Assembly: GCF_027497195.1 (NCBI RefSeq)
Contig: NZ_CP114905.1
Location: 62,001-126,000, forward strand
Direction of reading: 5' to 3'
Length of the DNA: 64,000 bases
DNA from: Streptomyces sp. WMMC500
GTDB taxonomy: Bacteria > Actinomycetota > Actinomycetes > Streptomycetales > Streptomycetaceae
This document shows, piece by piece, positions 1 through 8,261 of the stretch. A program made the position numbers and the translations under genes. The notes under the pieces are model-generated. The model did not search any database. It had not been told where the DNA came from and worked only from the letters and a program-made list of their open reading frames with translations. Numbering within the stretch: position 1 is the stretch's first letter; the number at the start of each line of letters is the position of its first letter.

Positions 1-74
1 CTTCGGCGCGGAATGAAAATACTGTCCGAGGGATTTGAAGACGTTACCGAAAATACCCGAGAAGAACAGGAACA

Positions 75-88
75 GCGGGTGCACCCGC
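75..88. promoter_or_regulatory. 14-bp palindrome upstream of the haloperoxidase gene
   Basis: GCGGGTGCACCCGC is a perfect palindrome about 130 bp before the haloperoxidase start. The surrounding first 217 bases are less GC-rich than the genes and hold no convincing coding frame, which fits a promoter or leader region. It could be an operator, for example for the TetR regulator at 1947-2618, but no second copy was found in front of that gene. Confidence 0.35.
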
Positions 89-217
89 CCCCTCTTCATT
101 TTATGAAAGCGCCGGAACAGTCGGTGTGTGCGACAAGCCCCGGGGCAGCACCTGCCCCCTAAGGGCGTCGCCGTGGACCGTGGAGCCCCCCTCTCTTCTT
201 GGAAAGGAACACAACAC

Positions 218-1834
218 ATGACGACGTCCGGACACACTTCTGACACAGGTTCCTCCCCGCGGCGCAGGTCCCTGCTCCTCGGCGGCGTCACCGGCGCCGC
301 CGTCCTGACCACGCAGGGCCTCACCGGCACCGCCAACGCCACCCCCAAGCCGGCCAGCCCGTCCGCCGGCACCTCGGCGGGTGGGGCGGCCCAGTCGGCG
401 CAGATCGAGTTCGACCTGGACAAGGACAACTACATCAAGTGGGCCCAGCCCACCGACGAGAACGCCGGCCAGTCCCCCACCCTGGCCATCCTCGGCCCCA
501 TGGACGTCACCGTCTTCCTGTGGATCAACCGCGTCGTCTGGTTCGCCGCCTTCGACGCCCTGGCCCCCTACCACGAGACCGCCGTCGGCGTGTACTCCCG
601 CATCCCCCGCCGCCCCGCCGGCGAATCGGCCACCAACCGCAACATGAACATCGCCGCCCTCTACGCCCAGCACGGCGTCTGGACACAGATCCTCCCCCAG
701 CAGGTCGGCCGCCTCCGCGAACTCATGACCGGCCTCGGGCTGGACCCCATGGACGAGTCGGAGAACCTCACCAGCCCCATCGGCATCGGGAACGTCGCCG
801 CGAAGAACGCGTGGAACGCGCTGAAGAACGACGGCATGAACGTCCTGGGCTACGAAGGCGGCCGCACCTACAACCCCACACCCTGGGCCGACTACACCGG
901 CTACCAGCCGGTCAACACCGCCTTCGACGTCAACAACCCCTCACGCTGGCAGCCCCAACTCCAGCGCCACAACGGCCGCCGCGCCGGCGGCGGCCCCGGC
1001 GACCTCGGCATCTACGTCACCCAGCACTTCGTCACCCCCCAGGCCGCCCGCACCAAGCCGCACATCTTCAAAGACCCCGCCCAGTTCCGCCTGCCCCGCC
1101 CCGACCACATCGACCACACCGACCGCCGCGCCTTCAGGCGCTCCGCGGACGAAATCCTGGAGACCTCGGCCGCTCTCACCGACGAACGCAAGGTCGTCAC
1201 CGAGATCATGGAGAACAAGCTGTGGGGCATCGGGCATTCATCGATCGTCATCGCCAAGAAGCACGATGAGAACAACGAGATGGGCATGCACGGCTGGGTC
1301 CACTGGATGCTCTCCCACGTCCTGGCCACGTTCGAGCCGCTGATCGCCGCCTGGCACCAGAAGACCAAGTTCGACGCCGCCCGCCCCGTCACCGTCGTCC
1401 GCCACGTCTACGGCAAGAAGAAGGTCACCGCCTGGGGCGGCATCGGCATGGGCACCGTCGACGACATCCGAGCCTCCGAGTGGTCCAGCTACCTGCCCGT
1501 CGGCGACCACCCCGAATACCCCTCAGGCTCCACCAGCCTGTGCTCGGCCACCTCCCAGGCCGCCCGCCGCTACTTCGGCTCCGACGAACTCGACTGGACC
1601 ATCGACTACAAAGCCGGCTCCACCATGGTCGAGCCCGGCATCACCCCCGCCGCCGACCTCCAGCTCCACTTCCCCACCTGGACCGACTTCACCCGCGCCT
1701 GCGGCACCAGCCGCGTCTGGGGCGGCGTCCACTTCATGAAGACCGTCGACCGCACCATCACCTTCGGCGAACAGTTCGGCGACATGGCCCACGAATTCGT
1801 CGACAAGCACGTCAAGGGCGACGTCAAGAACTGA
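218..1834 (+). CDS. Vanadium-dependent haloperoxidase, Tat-exported, meroterpenoid type
   Basis: 538 aa. It belongs to the vanadate-binding PAP2-like haloperoxidases, which use H2O2 and halide to halogenate, cyclise or rearrange substrates. In Streptomyces such enzymes act on naphthoquinone meroterpenoids (napyradiomycin, merochlorin, naphterpin/marinone). The vanadate pocket is visible: K382 with R389-P390 (K-x6-RP), then P435-S436-G437-S438, then R499 with H505 (R-x5-H). The usual His of PSGH is Ser438 here, which I recall for the Streptomyces subgroup. The N-terminus has RRRSLLLGG plus a hydrophobic stretch, a Tat-like signal. The ATG at 218 is chosen because GGAAAGG lies 10 bases upstream; an in-frame start at 128 lacks such a site. 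The gene is convergent with the TetR gene. Family is sure; whether it halogenates or isomerises is open. Confidence 0.93.
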   Translation: MTTSGHTSDTGSSPRRRSLLLGGVTGAAVLTTQGLTGTANATPKPASPSAGTSAGGAAQSAQIEFDLDKDNYIKWAQPTDENAGQSPTLAILGPMDVTVFLWINRVVWFAAFDALAPYHETAVGVYSRIPRRPAGESATNRNMNIAALYAQHGVWTQILPQQVGRLRELMTGLGLDPMDESENLTSPIGIGNVAAKNAWNALKNDGMNVLGYEGGRTYNPTPWADYTGYQPVNTAFDVNNPSRWQPQLQRHNGRRAGGGPGDLGIYVTQHFVTPQAARTKPHIFKDPAQFRLPRPDHIDHTDRRAFRRSADEILETSAALTDERKVVTEIMENKLWGIGHSSIVIAKKHDENNEMGMHGWVHWMLSHVLATFEPLIAAWHQKTKFDAARPVTVVRHVYGKKKVTAWGGIGMGTVDDIRASEWSSYLPVGDHPEYPSGSTSLCSATSQAARRYFGSDELDWTIDYKAGSTMVEPGITPAADLQLHFPTWTDFTRACGTSRVWGGVHFMKTVDRTITFGEQFGDMAHEFVDKHVKGDVKN

Positions 1835-1869
1835 CCCCGGCACGGCACGAGGGGCAGAAACAAAAAAAG

Positions 1870-1901
1870 CAGGGCTCCCGGGGGTGAATCCGGGGGCCCT
1901 G
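1870..1901. terminator. Bidirectional terminator between haloperoxidase and TetR genes
   Basis: A 12-bp stem (CAGGGCTCCCGG paired with CCGGGGGCCCTG, one G-T wobble) with an 8-base loop sits between the convergent genes. On the left it is preceded by seven A residues (1862-1868), so for transcripts coming from the TetR side the hairpin is followed by a U run, the classical intrinsic form. For the haloperoxidase transcript it is a hairpin without U tract. Confidence 0.8.
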
Positions 1902-1946
1902 TCTCGTGTGCGGTTCGCCGCCGGGTGGGGTGGGTTCCGGCGGGGG

Positions 1947-2618
1947 TCATCCTGGTGTCGTGTGCGGGGTGTGGGGGGTCAGGCCCTCTTCCAGGACCGT
2001 CAGTGCCCGGTCGAACATCTCGGGCAGGTCGCCTTTCTGGTCGTGGTCGCCCCATTCGAGCACCACCTGGTGGAGTCCGCCCAGCAGGGCGCCCACCACG
2101 ACGCGCAGTTCGAGGCGGTCCTTGCCGTGTCCGGCACGTTCGGTGAGTGCCGCGGTCAGGACCTCGACCGCTTTGTCCTGGCCTTCGTGCATCTGTGCGC
2201 GCAGTGCGGGCACCTGGCGTACGAGTTCCATGCGCCAGCGGTATTCGGCGTTGAACTCCTCGTAGGAGGCGCGGACCATCGCGGACACCGCCGCGCGCAG
2301 GGCGACCAGCGGCGGTTCGTCTGCGGGGCGGGCGCGCAGGAGTTCCGCGCCGGTGAAGGCGTAGTCCTCGTCGCGCAGGACGATCTGTTCCTTGTTGCGG
2401 AAGTAGCGGAAGACGGTGCTGGGGGAGACTTCGGCGGCGGCGGCGATCTGCTCGATCGTCGTTGCGTCGTAGCCGCGTGCGTCGATCAGCCGGCGGGCCG
2501 CGGCGCGGATCGCCTGGCGGGTGCGCAGTTTCTTGCGCTCGCGCAGGCCGAGGCCGGCTTCGGCGGCCGGTGCCGCCGCGGGGGTCTCTTCGGGGGTGGC
2601 TGAGGACATACGGGCCAT
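1947..2618 (-). CDS. TetR-family transcriptional regulator
   Basis: 223 aa from the first start; a second in-frame ATG three codons later (2609) is equally possible. After an A/P/E-rich lead of about 25 residues comes a typical TetR DNA-binding domain: ERKKLRTRQAIRAAARRL, then a helix-turn-helix ending in VSPSTVFRYFRNKEQIV. The C-terminal ligand domain is not recognisable in detail. It ends the leftward gene train, 127 bp after the antiporter gene, a common arrangement for a repressor of its neighbouring transporter. Its ligand is not visible. Confidence 0.9.
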   Translation of the reverse strand: MARMSSATPEETPAAAPAAEAGLGLRERKKLRTRQAIRAAARRLIDARGYDATTIEQIAAAAEVSPSTVFRYFRNKEQIVLRDEDYAFTGAELLRARPADEPPLVALRAAVSAMVRASYEEFNAEYRWRMELVRQVPALRAQMHEGQDKAVEVLTAALTERAGHGKDRLELRVVVGALLGGLHQVVLEWGDHDQKGDLPEMFDRALTVLEEGLTPHTPHTTPG

Positions 2619-2745
2619 TGTCGTGCACCGTCGGCCGGATCGGGCCGGAGGACCCGGCCCGGGGCCCGGCCGGGGTGTCGGGCGGGGGTGTCGGGCGGGA
2701 TGCGGGTGGGCCGTATCCCGCTGCGCCGGCCGGGGTGTTTTCGGG

Positions 2746-4017
2746 TCAGGCGGGGGTGCCGACGGTTCCGGTGGTGCGTTCGGGTACGCCGGCTGCGGTG
2801 GGCGGGCCGTCGTGGCCGGGGCGGCCGAGGATCCAGCTCAGCAGCGGGCCGGTCATCGCGGTGGTGATCACGGCCATGACGACCATGAGGGTGTAGAGGT
2901 CGGGTCCGATGAAGCCCAGTTGCAGGCCGACGTTCAAGACGATGAGTTCGGTCAGGCCGCGGGTGTTGAGCAGGGTGGCCAGTGCGGCGGACTGCCGGGC
3001 GGGCATCCGGTTCAGGCGGGCGGCGGCGAACGCGCCGGTGAACTTGCCGCCGACGGCCACGAGCAGGACCAGCGCCAGGGTTCCCAGGTGGCCGGCGTCC
3101 AGGCGGGACAGGTCGACCTGGAGGCCGGAGACCAGGAAGAACACCGGCAGCAGCAGGGTGCCGGTCATCTGCCCGAGGCGGTCGTGCACGGCGGTGTGGA
3201 GTTCTTCGGTGCCGGTGCGCGGGAGGACGGCGCCGAAGAGGAACGCGCCGAAGATGTAGTGCAGCCCCACCCATTCGGTCGCGGCGGCGGACAGCAGCAG
3301 GCCCGCGAGGATGCACGCGAACAGCGTCGGGGTGAGCTGGAGCGTGGCGCGGCGGGCGGCCAGCCGGCGCAGCAGCGGGCGCACCACGAACAGCATGCCC
3401 AGCAGGTAGGGGACGGCCAGGAGCATGCGCCACTGGTCGGCGCCGCCCGGGGCGGTGGCCGCGACGACGGCGGCCAGCAGGACCCAGGCCAGCACGTCGC
3501 CGATGGCGGCGCAGGCCAGGGCCACCGCGCCCAGCGGGGTGCGGGTCATCCGCCGGTCGGTGAGGATGCGGGCCAGGACCGGGAACGCGGTGATCGACAT
3601 GGCCACGCCCATGAAGAGCACCAGGCCCGTCCTGTCGCCGGTGGCGTAGTCGTCCGCCAGGTAGAGGGCCAGCAGTACGCCCAGGCCGCAGGGCACCAGC
3701 ATGGAGCTGAGCGAGACGGTGGCGGCCAGGCGCCTGTTGCCGCGCAGCAGCGCGGCGTCGAGTTCCAGGCCGACGATGAACATGAACACCGCGACGCCCA
3801 CCGCGGCCAGGGCGCTGAGCAGGGGACGTACGGTGTCCGGGAAGAGGGCGTCGGATATCGCGCCGTCGAGGAGGGTCGGTCCCAGGGCGACGCCGGCGAG
3901 GACTTCGCCGATGACCGCAGGCTGGCCGAGCCGCCGGGCCAGGACGCCCAGCAGGCGGGCCAGGAGCACGATGGCGGCAAGTCCGGCGAGCAGTGACGTG
4001 GTCTGATCCGTGTTCAT
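2746..4017 (-). CDS. CPA2-type cation/proton antiporter
   Basis: 423 aa, almost entirely hydrophobic, with roughly a dozen membrane segments. Features of monovalent cation:proton antiporter family 2 (KefB/GerN type) include the GLELD stretch in the first third, GDVLAW in the middle and the LNTRGLTELIVLN segment near the end. It is integral to the membrane and exchanges Na+ or K+ for H+. The cytosolic nucleotide-binding RCK domain of KefB/KefC is absent. The ATG at 4017 is preferred over an upstream start at 4050 because GGAGACGGAAGG sits directly in front. Such transporters occur in naphthoquinone clusters and could relieve quinone or acid stress; that role is inference. Confidence 0.88.
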   Translation of the reverse strand: MNTDQTTSLLAGLAAIVLLARLLGVLARRLGQPAVIGEVLAGVALGPTLLDGAISDALFPDTVRPLLSALAAVGVAVFMFIVGLELDAALLRGNRRLAATVSLSSMLVPCGLGVLLALYLADDYATGDRTGLVLFMGVAMSITAFPVLARILTDRRMTRTPLGAVALACAAIGDVLAWVLLAAVVAATAPGGADQWRMLLAVPYLLGMLFVVRPLLRRLAARRATLQLTPTLFACILAGLLLSAAATEWVGLHYIFGAFLFGAVLPRTGTEELHTAVHDRLGQMTGTLLLPVFFLVSGLQVDLSRLDAGHLGTLALVLLVAVGGKFTGAFAAARLNRMPARQSAALATLLNTRGLTELIVLNVGLQLGFIGPDLYTLMVVMAVITTAMTGPLLSWILGRPGHDGPPTAAGVPERTTGTVGTPA

Positions 4018-4102
4018 ACCTTCCGTCTCCGTGAGCGGGGATCCCGGCACGCTGCGTGCGGATCGCGCGCACGGCGCGGGGGCGGTCAGGCGGGGGTCGT
4101 GC

Positions 4103-4882
4103 TCACGCCGCCGTCGGCTGGAGGTCCATGCCCGTCAGAGCCAGGAGGATCGGCGGCCGGGTCCAGTCCATCGGGGACAGGGTGATGTCGAGGATGCGGC
4201 CGGTGCCGCCGGAGACGGCCACCGGGCCCACGGTGGCCGTCAGCGTCGCCGGCCCCGGCCCGCCGCCGGCGGCGGGGGTGCCGTGGGCGACCGCGTGGAT
4301 GTACCAGGTGCCCGCGGGGATCCGGGCCAGCGTGAAGCGGCCCGGTGCGCCGGCGGTGTTCCAGGAGGCGGGCAGTCCCTGCAGGATGGCGCCGTCGAAG
4401 ACGCCGACGTATGCGCGGGAGAGCTCCGCGCCGGTGGTGCGCAGCGCGCCGGTCACCGACCCGGTCGGCCGGGCCGGGACCGCCGGGCCGGCCGCGGCGG
4501 CCGGGCCGGCCGCGGCGGGCCCGGTGGCCGGCAGCGCGGGCCGGCGCGGGTGGCCGCCGGGTGCCAGCGACAACTGGCGGTAGCGGGTGGGGGAAAGCCC
4601 GACCGATTCGGTGAAGCGGCGGGTGAAGCTGCCGGCGCTGGTGTAGCCGACCCGTGCGGCGACGTCGGCGACGTTCAGGGAGGTGCTCAGCAGCAGGCGT
4701 TTGGCCTCGTGGAGCCGTACGGCGCCAAGGAACCGTCCCGGGGTGACGCCGGTGACGCGGGTGAACATCCTCAGGAAGTGGTATTTGCTGACCCACACGC
4801 TCTGCGCGAGGTCGTCGAGGCTCAGCGGTTCGCGGAACCGTTCGCGGATCGTGTCGACGGCTGCCCGTACCAGGTCTTCCAT
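4103..4882 (-). CDS. AraC-family regulator with C-terminal beta-sandwich-like domain
   Basis: 259 aa. Residues about 1-105 form an AraC-type double helix-turn-helix with the signature of the second motif (VADVAARVGYTSAGSFTRRFTESVGLSPTRYR split across positions 60-92). A Pro/Ala-rich linker follows, then a C-terminal domain of about 130 residues (GRFTLARIPAGTWYIHAVAHG region) resembling carboxypeptidase-regulatory-like folds. The HTH is at the N-terminus, the reverse of classical AraC. ATG 4882 is preceded by GGGAG at a good distance. It lies in the leftward train between the polyprenyl synthase and the antiporter, so it may control one of them. Confidence 0.85.
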   Translation of the reverse strand: MEDLVRAAVDTIRERFREPLSLDDLAQSVWVSKYHFLRMFTRVTGVTPGRFLGAVRLHEAKRLLLSTSLNVADVAARVGYTSAGSFTRRFTESVGLSPTRYRQLSLAPGGHPRRPALPATGPAAAGPAAAAGPAVPARPTGSVTGALRTTGAELSRAYVGVFDGAILQGLPASWNTAGAPGRFTLARIPAGTWYIHAVAHGTPAAGGGPGPATLTATVGPVAVSGGTGRILDITLSPMDWTRPPILLALTGMDLQPTAA

Positions 4883-5196
4883 CACCGGCTCCCGGTCGCG
4901 GCCGGGTGCGTGCGGGGGTGCCCGGCGTCGAAGGCGCCACGTGCCTGGTTGTCCACGTCCTGTCCCCCTCTGTTCGTGTGGATGTGCCGACCGGCACCCG
5001 GCCCGCCCCTGTGGCACCCGCGCGCACGGCGGCGGCGCGCACAGTGCCGGTGCGCCGGGGTGCGGGGGTGCCGGTGTGCCGGTGTGCGGGGGTGCCGGTG
5101 TGCGGGGGTGCCGGTGTGCGGGGGTGCGGGGTGGGGGGTGGGGGGTGGGGGGTGGGCCGCCGGCCGGGGGGCGCCGGCCGGCGGCCCGGCGGGGCG
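4883..5196. repeat. Intergenic gap with G/T-rich tandem repeats
   Basis: Between the AraC gene and the polyprenyl synthase gene. From about 5044 to 5155 the + strand is built from imperfect copies of GGTGCCGGTGTGCGGG and shorter GTGCGGG/GTGGGGG units. No coding frame with a ribosome site is visible. It is one of several minisatellites in this cluster and may carry a promoter or terminator that I cannot place. Confidence 0.75.
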
Positions 5197-6270
5197 TCAG
5201 TTCTTGCGGTAGGCGGCGCGGAGGGCCATCTCCGCCAGTTCCTGGCGCCACACCGCCTCCAGGGGTGCGTCGGCCAGGGCGGCGCAGCCCTGTTCGACGA
5301 GGTCGGCGATGTGCTGTTCGACGTCGGCGGGGACACCGGTGTCCTCCAGGCGGCTGCGTACCTCCTGCGGGGTGTGGCCCGGGCGGGTCATCAGGGTGCG
5401 GATGTGTTCGTCGCGTTGCATCGCCCAGCCGAGGAGCAGCGTCATCTTGTGCTGGGTGAAGTCCAGGCCGGTGGGTTTGCCGGTCTCGGCGGAGTCGCCG
5501 AAGGCGTCCAGCAGGTCGTCGCGGAGCTGGAACGCCTCGCCGACCGCCTCGCCGTAGGCCACGTAGGCGGCGGCCAGGTCGGCCCGTCCGGCCGCGTGCG
5601 CCCCCATGACCAGCGGCCGGTGGATGGTGTAGCGGCCCGATTTGATGAGGGCGATCAGGCGGGAGAGTGCGGGATCGACGGAGAACTCGGCGGCCGCCCA
5701 GACGTCCAGGAACTGGCCGATGTTCACCTCGGAGCACAGCCGGTGCCACTCGGTCAGGACCGCCGGCGGCGCCTGGCTGACCAGTTGCTGGGAGTAGACG
5801 AGCGCCAGGTTCCCGACGAGGATGGCCAGCCCTTCGCCGAAGCGGCGGGACTCGCCGCGCCAGCCGCTGTTGTGGTGGTTGTCGGCGAAGGCGGTGTGCA
5901 TGGTCGGCTGCCCGCGCCGCTGCGCGGAGTCGTCCAGGATGTCGTCGTGGATGAGGGCGGAGACGTGCAGCATCTCCATGCCCGCGGCCGCCGCGACGAT
6001 CCCCGGGTCGTCGGCCTTGCCGCCGGCGGCGAGGTAGCCGGTGATGCAGAAGGTGGGCCGGACCCGCTTGCCGCCCGAAGTGACCAGATCAGCCAGCGCG
6101 TCGACGGCGGCCAGGGCCCGTTCGTCCATCTGCGCGTAGCGGTCGCGTTCGGCGTCCAGGAGCGAGCGCAGCGTGTCTTCCACCCGTTGCAGCAGGTCGT
6201 CGGTGATACGGCGCACGGAGGCGGCCGGCCCGTGGCCGGATGCGGTGGCGGAGGTCACTTCGGTCGTCAC
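5197..6270 (-). CDS. Polyprenyl diphosphate synthase (trans, GPP/FPP/GGPP type)
   Basis: 357 aa from a GTG start at 6270 that has GAGGAG eight bases upstream. It is a class I (all-alpha) isoprenyl chain elongase that condenses IPP with DMAPP or longer allylic diphosphates. Visible motifs are GGKRVRP at about 67-73, the first Asp-rich motif D109-D-I-L-D113 and the second D251-D-L-L-D255, both complete. Residues just before the first motif are small (S104, A105), without the aromatic pair of strict FPP synthases, so C20 or longer is possible; product length cannot be settled by eye. It probably makes the prenyl donor for the naphthoquinone, using IPP from the mevalonate operon at 13.9-22.4 kb. 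Confidence 0.92.
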   Translation of the reverse strand: MTTEVTSATASGHGPAASVRRITDDLLQRVEDTLRSLLDAERDRYAQMDERALAAVDALADLVTSGGKRVRPTFCITGYLAAGGKADDPGIVAAAAGMEMLHVSALIHDDILDDSAQRRGQPTMHTAFADNHHNSGWRGESRRFGEGLAILVGNLALVYSQQLVSQAPPAVLTEWHRLCSEVNIGQFLDVWAAAEFSVDPALSRLIALIKSGRYTIHRPLVMGAHAAGRADLAAAYVAYGEAVGEAFQLRDDLLDAFGDSAETGKPTGLDFTQHKMTLLLGWAMQRDEHIRTLMTRPGHTPQEVRSRLEDTGVPADVEQHIADLVEQGCAALADAPLEAVWRQELAEMALRAAYRKN

Positions 6271-6447
6271 TGCGTGTCTCCTCGGGCGGGGCGGATGAGC
6301 ACGTGAGGCGGGGCAGGACGCAGCAGGACACAGCAGGACTGGGCCCTGCCCGGGGCCGGGGGGTTCGCTGGCCGGGCGGCCGGCGCGGAAAAGAGGAGGA
6401 GGGCCTGCCGGCACCCCGCCGGCGGCGCCGGCGGGGTGCGCCCAGGG

Positions 6448-8037
6448 TCAGGCCTTTTCCTGTTCCCACTGCTTTTCCAGGCGGCGGGCCAGCGCGAGCC
6501 GCTGCACCTTCAGCGTGGCCGTCCTGGGCAGTTCGGCCTGCGGGATCTGCACCGGGTCGGCCAGCTGGGGGAACGCGGCGGCCGCCGTACGCCAGCGGCT
6601 GTGGTCCAGCGGCTTGTCGTCGACGGTGCAGACCACCGGGACGGGCTGGGAGTCCGGGCCCGGTATCACGACCAGTTCGCTGAGTTCGCCGAGCTTGCTG
6701 AGTACGACGTCCTCGATCTCCAGGGAGCTGTGCACCCCGGGGATCATGTCGACCTCGCGGTCGAGCATGTGCAGGCAGCCCAGGCGGGTGCGGTAGCCGA
6801 CGTCGCCGGTGCGCCACCACTGGCCGTTGCGGTTGGTGTCGTAGCGGTCCTGTTCGGCGAAGTAGGTCTTGGCCAGGCCGTCCCAGGCGACCTCGATGTA
6901 GCCGGGGTTGGCCTCGGAGGGGGGCTGCCCGTCCCGGCTGACCACCCGGATCTTCGCGGCACCCTTGGGCATGGCCCAGCCGACGCAGCGGCCGTTGGCC
7001 TTGTGGGCGGAGTTGCGCAGGTAGGCGCGGCCGGTGGCCGGGCCGACCTCGCTTTGGCCGTAGATCTGGAAGAACAGCGCCCCGCGCCGGTCGGAGGACT
7101 TCAGCAGCTTGCTCATCGTGCCCGGGTGGATGGCGTCGAAGGTGCTGCTGAAGACCTTCACCGACCCGAACGGGGTGCGCGGGTCCTCGGTCAGCGGCTC
7201 CCACTCCATCAGCGAGTTGGGCAGCGCCTCGATGAGCACGGGCCGGTGTTCCAGCAGGTGCTCGGCGACCTCGGCGGGGTCGGACTGGCGCATCAGCAGG
7301 ACCGGGAACTCCTTCAGCAGCGCCAGCGACATCGCCGCGACCATCCGCGAGTGCACGAAGGGGACGTGGATGGCGACCGTCTCCTTCTTCCGCATCAGCG
7401 ACAGCAGCCGCCACTGCGGGATCAGCCGCAGCCCCTGGGTGCGGGCGGTGTGCACCACCAGCTTGGGGATGCCCGTCGTCCCGGAGGTGTGGGTGATCAC
7501 CGCGGCCTCGTCGATCGGCCGCAGCACGGGCTTGACCCGCGGCGCACCGGCCAGCCCGGCCAGCGAGACCGTGCCCGCCCGCTCCCCGCCCACCGCGATC
7601 ACCCGCCGGGTCAGGTCCGCGAGCGGGATGTCGGCCAGCACGTCGAGCTTGGCCTCGTCGGTGACCAGGTTCGGCTGGTCGGCCCGCTCCAGCAGCGCGG
7701 CCACGGTCACCGCGTCCAGGGCCGGGGAGAGGTTGACGACGACCGCGCCGATACGGGAGATGGCCGCGGCGACCATCCAGTGATCGGCGTTGGCCTTCTT
7801 GTAGATCACCACACGCTCACCGGGCCGGATGCCCGCCGCCCACAGGCGGCCCGCCAGGTCGTCCACGTGCTCGGCGTACTGAGCCACCGTCAGACGCCGC
7901 CCCGCCTCGGGGAAGATGTCCAGATCGTGATCCAGGGTGATCGGCGTGGCCGGATTGACCGCCGCGGCCGTCTCCGGCAGCAGACCGATGTGCAGACCGT
8001 GCTTGAGAATCGATTTGTAGGCTGTGGAGCCCTTCAT
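6448..8037 (-). CDS. AMP-forming acyl/aryl ligase (ANL superfamily)
   Basis: 529 aa. Adenylating enzyme: P-loop-like THTSGTTGIPK at about 206, GQSEVG in the middle, RTGDVG near 400, and the C-terminal catalytic Lys in PRTATLKV near 510. It activates a carboxylate or similar acid as an adenylate. ATG 8037 is preceded by GGAGAC. It sits in the leftward train between the aminotransferase and the prenyl synthase. No obvious carboxylic-acid substrate exists on the flaviolin route. One inferred role is diazotisation of an aryl amine with nitrite, as for CreM-type ANL enzymes of cremeomycin; the alternative is CoA activation of an unknown acid. Confidence 0.88.
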   Translation of the reverse strand: MKGSTAYKSILKHGLHIGLLPETAAAVNPATPITLDHDLDIFPEAGRRLTVAQYAEHVDDLAGRLWAAGIRPGERVVIYKKANADHWMVAAAISRIGAVVVNLSPALDAVTVAALLERADQPNLVTDEAKLDVLADIPLADLTRRVIAVGGERAGTVSLAGLAGAPRVKPVLRPIDEAAVITHTSGTTGIPKLVVHTARTQGLRLIPQWRLLSLMRKKETVAIHVPFVHSRMVAAMSLALLKEFPVLLMRQSDPAEVAEHLLEHRPVLIEALPNSLMEWEPLTEDPRTPFGSVKVFSSTFDAIHPGTMSKLLKSSDRRGALFFQIYGQSEVGPATGRAYLRNSAHKANGRCVGWAMPKGAAKIRVVSRDGQPPSEANPGYIEVAWDGLAKTYFAEQDRYDTNRNGQWWRTGDVGYRTRLGCLHMLDREVDMIPGVHSSLEIEDVVLSKLGELSELVVIPGPDSQPVPVVCTVDDKPLDHSRWRTAAAAFPQLADPVQIPQAELPRTATLKVQRLALARRLEKQWEQEKA

Positions 8038-8206
8038 GGGGACCGTCTCCTTCGTCTTGCCCAGGGCCTGGCGCGGTCGGAAAACCACGCCGCCGGCCCG
8101 CGGCAGCGGACCGGCGGCGGCATACGCGAGGCCGGCGGTGAAAATGCCAGGGCCGGCGGCGGCGGTGCGGCGGGCCGACGGCAGTACGGCAGTGATGATG
8201 CGGCGG

Positions 8207-8250
8207 GTGCGGCGGTGGTGCGGCGGTGGTGCGGCGGTGGTGCGGTGGTG
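8207..8250. repeat. 11-bp tandem repeat, four units
   Basis: Four head-to-tail copies of TGCGGCGGTGG, the last with one change, lie in the 224-bp gap (8038-8261) between the aminotransferase and ligase genes. The 11-bp period equals about one helical turn, like the array before the polyketide synthase gene, but the unit sequence differs, so a regulatory role is uncertain. Confidence 0.8.
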
Positions 8251-8261
8251 GGGGGTGCGGG

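Noticed and set aside
101..673. Gly/Val-rich frame antisense to the haloperoxidase
   Set aside because: Shadow of the haloperoxidase codons; no family and no start signal.
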